Shown piece by piece: positions 63,504 to 64,000 of a DNA stretch of 64,000 bases. The position numbers and the translations under genes are program-made. The stretch lies in assembly GCF_963662255.1 (NCBI RefSeq), contig NC_085049.1, positions 28,490,142 through 28,554,141 on the forward strand, in the 5' to 3' direction. This stretch comes from Cinclus cinclus. Its lineage: Eukaryota > Chordata > Aves > Passeriformes > Cinclidae. The first letter of the stretch is position 1. The number at the start of each line of letters is the position of its first letter. The notes below the pieces were generated by a model that did no database searches, was not told where the DNA came from, and was given only the letters and a program-made list of their open reading frames with translations.

Positions 63504-63516
63504 CCGTCGCCATTTA
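63504..63516 (-). promoter_or_regulatory. YY1-like site
   Basis: The + strand CGTCGCCATTTA reads TAAATGGCGACG on the minus strand, close to the YY1 consensus AANATGGCGNC. YY1 sites at or just after the start site are frequent in CpG-island promoters, so transcription may begin close by. Confidence 0.5.
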
Positions 63517-63754
63517 GCGCCGAGGCGTCGCCGGGCGGCCGCGCTCGGTCCTGGCCGCCGGGCGCCACCCGGACGCGCCTTGGCGGTGGCCCGGGGGAGC
63601 AGCGGCTGTGGGCCGAGGGAGCAGTAGCAGGAGAAGAAGAAGAAGAGGAGGGTTTCCGGCTCCGCGCGAGGCGGCCGCGGCTGTTGGAGAGAGCGCGGCC
63701 CGGCCGCGCGGGCGGTGGCTACGCCTGCCGGGCGGTGGAGAGGCCGCGGCCGCC

Positions 63755-63766
63755 ATGGGCGCCCCG
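63755..63766 (+). CDS. Probable first coding exon (4 codons) of an unidentified gene
   Basis: The ATG at 63755 lies in GCCGCCATGG, an essentially perfect Kozak context, inside a CpG island. The frame reads Met-Gly-Ala-Pro and then meets CCG|GTGAGG, a good splice donor (GT at 63767-63768). If it is not spliced, the frame stops at 63779-63781 after nine codons. I therefore read it as exon 1 with a long GC-rich 5' UTR, ending in phase 0, with the rest of the protein to the right of the window. The UTR includes a GAAGAAGAAGAAG stretch near 63630. The same frame is open without an ATG back to a stop at 63515-63517, so a near-cognate upstream start (for example CTG at 63551) is conceivable. The alternative is that the nine codons are an upstream ORF in an unspliced leader. 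Four residues are too few to name the gene. Confidence 0.45.
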
Positions 63767-64000
63767 GTGAGGCGGGGCTGAGCCCCCCGGACCCCTTTCC
63801 CTGCCCTGGGCCTGCCCGGGCCTCTGCTGCTCGGAGCGAGTGACTGAGCGCAGCGGCTTTCTTGGCGTGCGGGCCTGCGCTCCGCTCCCTCCTCGCGTCC
63901 CGGCCCCTTCCCTTCCCCTCCCCGGCCCGGCCCCGCTCGCTCTCTATCGCCGGCAGTAACTGCAGCGGCGAAGCAACGGCGTCTCCCCGCTCGGGGGCCT
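63767..64000 (+). other. Probable start of intron 1 (CpG-rich)
   Basis: After the donor the sequence stays GC-rich, with a GC box GGCGGGGC (63772-63779), pyrimidine-rich runs and further CpGs to the window edge. No acceptor is seen before the end. If the donor is not used, this is the rest of a long leader. Confidence 0.4.

Larger units (their letters stand above)
63160..64000 (+). promoter_or_regulatory. CpG-island promoter of the gene at the right edge
   Basis: From about 63160 to the window end the sequence is very GC-rich with dense CpG, in abrupt contrast to its left flank. It carries ETS and ZNF143/THAP11-like sites (63332-63360), a Sp1/KLF GC box GGGCGGGGCGTGGC (63427-63440), a C17 run, and a YY1-like site. 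No TATA box is seen. This is the layout of a TATA-less, broadly expressed vertebrate promoter. Transcription most likely starts between about 63440 and 63650, before the strong-context ATG at 63755. The island probably continues beyond the window. Long frames here on both strands (62978-63517, 63070-63513, 63177-63770, 63298-63627) are by-products of stop-poor GC-rich sequence. Confidence 0.88.

Noticed and set aside
62978..63770. Several 90-197-codon frames on both strands in the promoter
   Set aside because: GC-rich CpG-island DNA is stop-poor. The frames overlap each other, are Pro/Arg/Gly/Ala-rich, and one begins inside the CR1.

Overview
This is vertebrate nuclear DNA, most likely from a bird and possibly a passerine. 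The main evidence is several 5'-truncated CR1 LINE copies. One of them (62765-63057) carries the 3' end typical of young neoavian CR1 lineages. The window also holds very few other transposons, AT-rich non-coding sequence, and sharp GC-rich CpG islands. No prokaryotic-style gene, operon, CRISPR array, rRNA or convincing tRNA was seen.

About 63 of the 64 kb is intergenic or long-intron sequence with no coding exon I can defend. It holds CR1 fragments of different ages (10446-10605 -, 15650-16082 +, 34110-34330 -, 41105-41515 -, 50995-51150 -, 62765-63057 +), MIR-like ancient SINE relics (329-445, 5268-5380, 28935-29065), a possible LTR fragment (35125-35310), simple repeats, and several short near-perfect palindromes. 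The most prominent simple repeat is a 282-nt all-pyrimidine (TTCTC)n array at 46750-47031. Two small orphan CpG islands (2705-2965 and 37260-37700) may be promoters of unannotated transcripts or distal alternative promoters.

The one clear gene landmark is at the right edge. A strong CpG island (about 63160-64000) has ETS, ZNF143/THAP11-like, Sp1/KLF and YY1-like sites. It is followed by an ATG in an excellent Kozak context (63755), which after four codons runs into a good splice donor (63767). I read this as the promoter and first coding exon of a + strand gene whose body lies to the right of the window. The gene cannot be identified from four codons. A young CR1 ends about 100 bp before this island.

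No new multi-gene system is visible. The most useful leads are regulatory or structural: the promoter architecture, the orphan CpG islands, the triplex-prone pyrimidine array, the octamer palindrome at 24073, a candidate enhancer at 61150-61680, and one unusually long minus-strand ORF at 58030-58713. All family assignments rest on recognising consensus motifs by eye; no alignment was run.
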